NCBI RefSeq assembly: GCF_923868895.1
Contig: NZ_OV350343.1
Span: 3,844,001-3,908,000, forward strand
Length of the DNA: 64,000 nucleotides
Direction: 5' to 3'
From: Halomonas sp. TD01
GTDB taxonomy: Bacteria > Pseudomonadota > Gammaproteobacteria > Pseudomonadales > Halomonadaceae
Shown: one piece after another, positions 62,202-64,000 of the stretch
Position numbering within the stretch: position 1 is the stretch's first letter
Layout of the letters: each line of letters begins with the position of its first letter
Notes under the pieces: generated by a model
What the model was told of the DNA's origin: nothing
The model's input: only the letters and a program-made list of their open reading frames with translations
Database searches by the model: none
Translations under genes and position numbers: made by a program

Positions 62202-62669
62202 ATGACACATACGCCCCGACGTTCGATAAAAAGCCGCGCTTCGCTGGCTGGCCACCCGCTTCATCCAGTAATGATTCACTTTCCTGTGGCCGCGCTGATG
62301 GCTCTGGTCGCCAGCGACCTGGCCTACTGGTATACCCAAGACCCCTTCTGGCTGCGCAGCGGCTTGTGGCTGGCAGGAGTAGGCGCGTTTGGCGGCTGGA
62401 TCGCTTCGGTGGCAGGCATTATCGACTTGGTCACCGTGGCGCGTATCCGGCGCCTGATCACTGGCTGGAGCCACGCCATTGTGGCAGTCGTCATGTTGTC
62501 GCTGGCATCGCTTAACTGGCTGCTGCGATTTAATGAACCTAGCGCGGTACTGCCCTGGGGGCTGGCCATTTCTCTGGTTACTGGCGGTCTGATTGCACTG
62601 ACCGGCTGGCTGGGCGGCCAATTGGTATACGAACATGCTGTCGGCGTCGAGGTTGAGGAGTCGTCCTAG
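62202..62669 (+). CDS. DUF2231 membrane protein
   Basis: 155 codons from ATG 62202, SD AGGAAG; an in-frame GTG lies 6 bp earlier. The DUF2231 hallmark GHPLHPVMIHFPVAALMALV is present with its His residues, followed by four membrane helices and a His in GWSHAIVAVVML. Its function is unknown. It is divergent from ctaC and may share a promoter region with it, and DUF2231 proteins often neighbour haem or oxidase genes. Confidence 0.88.
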   Translation: MTHTPRRSIKSRASLAGHPLHPVMIHFPVAALMALVASDLAYWYTQDPFWLRSGLWLAGVGAFGGWIASVAGIIDLVTVARIRRLITGWSHAIVAVVMLSLASLNWLLRFNEPSAVLPWGLAISLVTGGLIALTGWLGGQLVYEHAVGVEVEESS

Positions 62670-62709
62670 CGGCATAGTGGCGACAATGAAGGTAATAATC
62701 GTCATCGCG

Positions 62710-63135
62710 TTAGCTCCACGCCAGCGGTTTGGAGAGCACAAACCCAAGCACACCAAACATACCCGTTAACGCGAGTATTAAGGCACACAGGCTGGCGGCC
62801 TTTACGCCTTTGAAAATACCCATTTCCAGCCGCAAAATCAGCCAGCCGAAGCAGCCGTGGGCAGCCACCATTAGCACCACGGCACCCAGCTTAAGGATTA
62901 ACCACCCACCGAGAAGACCGTGCAACAGGAACAGCAGTGTGCCGGACGCGATGGCAACCAATGCAGCAGGCGTTGCAATCGAGTTATAAAAAAATCGCGG
63001 TATGGGTGGCGTGCCTTGCGCGAATCCAGCGTCTTTACGCAGCTGAAGCGAATGCAAAAGCAGCGCGGGCAAATACAGAAGTGCGCCGCACCAGATGACC
63101 AGCGCGGCGATGTGCAGCAGTTTTAGCCATGGCAT
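62710..63135 (-). CDS. CopD/HemJ-like membrane protein
   Basis: 141 codons from ATG 63135, SD AGGAAG; the longer frame from 63174 lacks support. Four membrane helices. The first carries His and Trp (WLKLLHIAALVIWCGALLYL), later RFFYNSIATPAALVAIASGT, LLGGWLILKLGAVVLMVAAH with His, and a last helix. The pattern resembles the CopD and UPF0093/HemJ group of small haem- or copper-linked membrane proteins. Position beside the oxidase fits a haem or copper role. Exact activity is not determined. Confidence 0.75.
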   Translation of the reverse strand: MPWLKLLHIAALVIWCGALLYLPALLLHSLQLRKDAGFAQGTPPIPRFFYNSIATPAALVAIASGTLLFLLHGLLGGWLILKLGAVVLMVAAHGCFGWLILRLEMGIFKGVKAASLCALILALTGMFGVLGFVLSKPLAWS

Positions 63136-63275
63136 CGAAGCTTCCTTGCGTTGCGTAAGGCAAAATGGGCTCAACCCTAGTAACCTTAGTTAACGAAAGC
63201 GACTCTGGCTAGGCAGGATAGCTAAGATAAGCAGTTGTGATCAGTTAAGAGAACCGTTAGGAGATATAGCGAGAT

Positions 63276-64000
63276 TCACCCCACAGCGATTTCATAACCG
63301 GTGAACTTTCGTAGATTAATGACCCCAGTATCAAAGATTAGGTACTGCCCTTTTACGCCTTGAAGAATGCCTTCAATCAGCGGCTGCTTATCAAAGTTAT
63401 GGGACGTCACCTTGCTCGGAAAGGTCGCGACGGGATAATGAAAGTCCAACGGCGTTTCATCCAGCGTACGAATGGCATCCGCACCGTGCACGTCACGTAG
63501 CTGCCCTAACCCACTGGCTAACAGGTTGAAAAGACGGTCGCGCTCAGCGCATAAGTCCAGTGGCTCCACCTCACCTTTTAGCATGGCACGCCAGTTAGTT
63601 CGGTCGGCCACTTGCTCTTTAAAGAGCATTTCAACAAACCCGGACTGTTGTCGGGTATTTACTTCAAGAATAGGCAGCGCCTGAATGGCTCCTTGGTCTA
63701 GCCATCGGGTGGGCATTTGAGTTTTACGGGTGATGCCCACCTTCAAGCCTGATGAGTTCGCTAAGTAAACGATATGCGGTTGGAAGCAGTGTTTTTCACC
63801 CCATTCAGGCTCCCGACAGGTGCCCTGATGATAGTGGCAGGTCTCGGGTTTCATAATACAGGTATCACACTGGGCTAGTCGCTTAAAGCAGGGGTAACAG
63901 TAGCCTTGGGCAAAACTTTTTTTGGTTGCACGACCGCAGTGGGTACAGGCAATCGCACCACTCCAGGCAAGGCGCATCGGCGAGCCGATACGCTCATTCA
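63276..64000 (-). CDS. DUF2797 protein, N-terminus outside window
   Basis: The frame is open to the right window edge (the upstream codons read NERIGSP before MRLAWSG), so the true start lies beyond. Visible: a zinc-binding-like cysteine array (CTHCGRATKKSFAQGYCYPC, CDTCIMKPETCHYHQGTCRE) and the GIY-YIG-like segment VYLANSSGLKVGITRKTQMP TRWLDQGA (adjoining blocks). It matches the DUF2797 family (usually about 270 aa). The function is unknown, and a nucleic-acid role is suggested by the GIY-YIG resemblance. Confidence 0.85.
   Translation of the reverse strand, partial: NERIGSPMRLAWSGAIACTHCGRATKKSFAQGYCYPCFKRLAQCDTCIMKPETCHYHQGTCREPEWGEKHCFQPHIVYLANSSGLKVGITRKTQMPTRWLDQGAIQALPILEVNTRQQSGFVEMLFKEQVADRTNWRAMLKGEVEPLDLCAERDRLFNLLASGLGQLRDVHGADAIRTLDETPLDFHYPVATFPSKVTSHNFDKQPLIEGILQGVKGQYLIFDTGVINLRKFTGYEIAVG

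Noticed and set aside
1..64000. tRNA, rRNA or riboswitch genes
   Set aside because: I saw no cloverleaf, rRNA-like or recognisable riboswitch sequence in the intergenic regions.

Overview
The window looks like a chromosomal segment of a gammaproteobacterium, most probably Halomonas or a close relative. This is inferred from protein style and gene company (PA0069-type radical SAM protein, homodimeric aceE/aceF, PuuD-type urate hydroxylase, caa3-type oxidase with a I+III fusion). No rRNA or tRNA gene was seen to confirm it. REGION 1 (about 0.46-35.4 kb) is a giant contact-dependent inhibition (CDI) / two-partner secretion island, transcribed on the minus strand. The order is cdiB (outer-membrane transporter), cdiA (7539 codons, with about 26 tandem 175-aa FHA repeats) and cdiI (small membrane immunity protein), then a train of silent or orphan cdiA-CT/cdiI cassettes. 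Orphan 1 carries a TNT-type NAD-glycohydrolase-like toxin with an Imm63-like immunity gene. Orphan 2 carries a DUF4258-like toxin with an unknown immunity gene. Orphan 3 is a diverged allele of the main toxin, broken by an IS3-family element and by an 11-bp deletion, and its immunity gene is frameshifted by an 8-bp tandem duplication. Scraps of a further FHA gene and of an Rpn-type nuclease follow. The whole island is bracketed by an identical 75-bp direct repeat that contains a terminator hairpin. The right copy is the natural terminator of a Tsx-like porin gene, so the island looks inserted at, or able to recombine out of, that terminator. REGION 2 (35.4-52.8 kb) is a urate/purine-to-glycerate catabolic cluster: Tsx-like porin, uraD, puuD, hiuH and an NCS2 purine/urate permease, plus the glyoxylate-to-glycerate route (gcl, hyi, glxR, ttuD) and two regulators (GntR/FCD and IclR/AllR-like). 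A palindrome centred on TTGTATACAA lies before uraD, with weaker versions before gcl, hiuH and the permease. A perfect IclR-type palindrome lies before gcl. The housekeeping aceE-aceF pair (pyruvate dehydrogenase E1 and E2) sits inside this cluster. The allantoin-degrading steps are not in the window. REGION 3 (52.8-64 kb) contains a chemoreceptor, a PA0069-type radical SAM gene behind a LexA-like SOS box, a small winged-helix gene, and a caa3-type cytochrome oxidase operon (ctaC, fused ctaD/ctaE, a small membrane protein, a copper P-type ATPase). It ends with a DUF2231 protein, a CopD-like membrane protein and a DUF2797 protein cut by the window edge.
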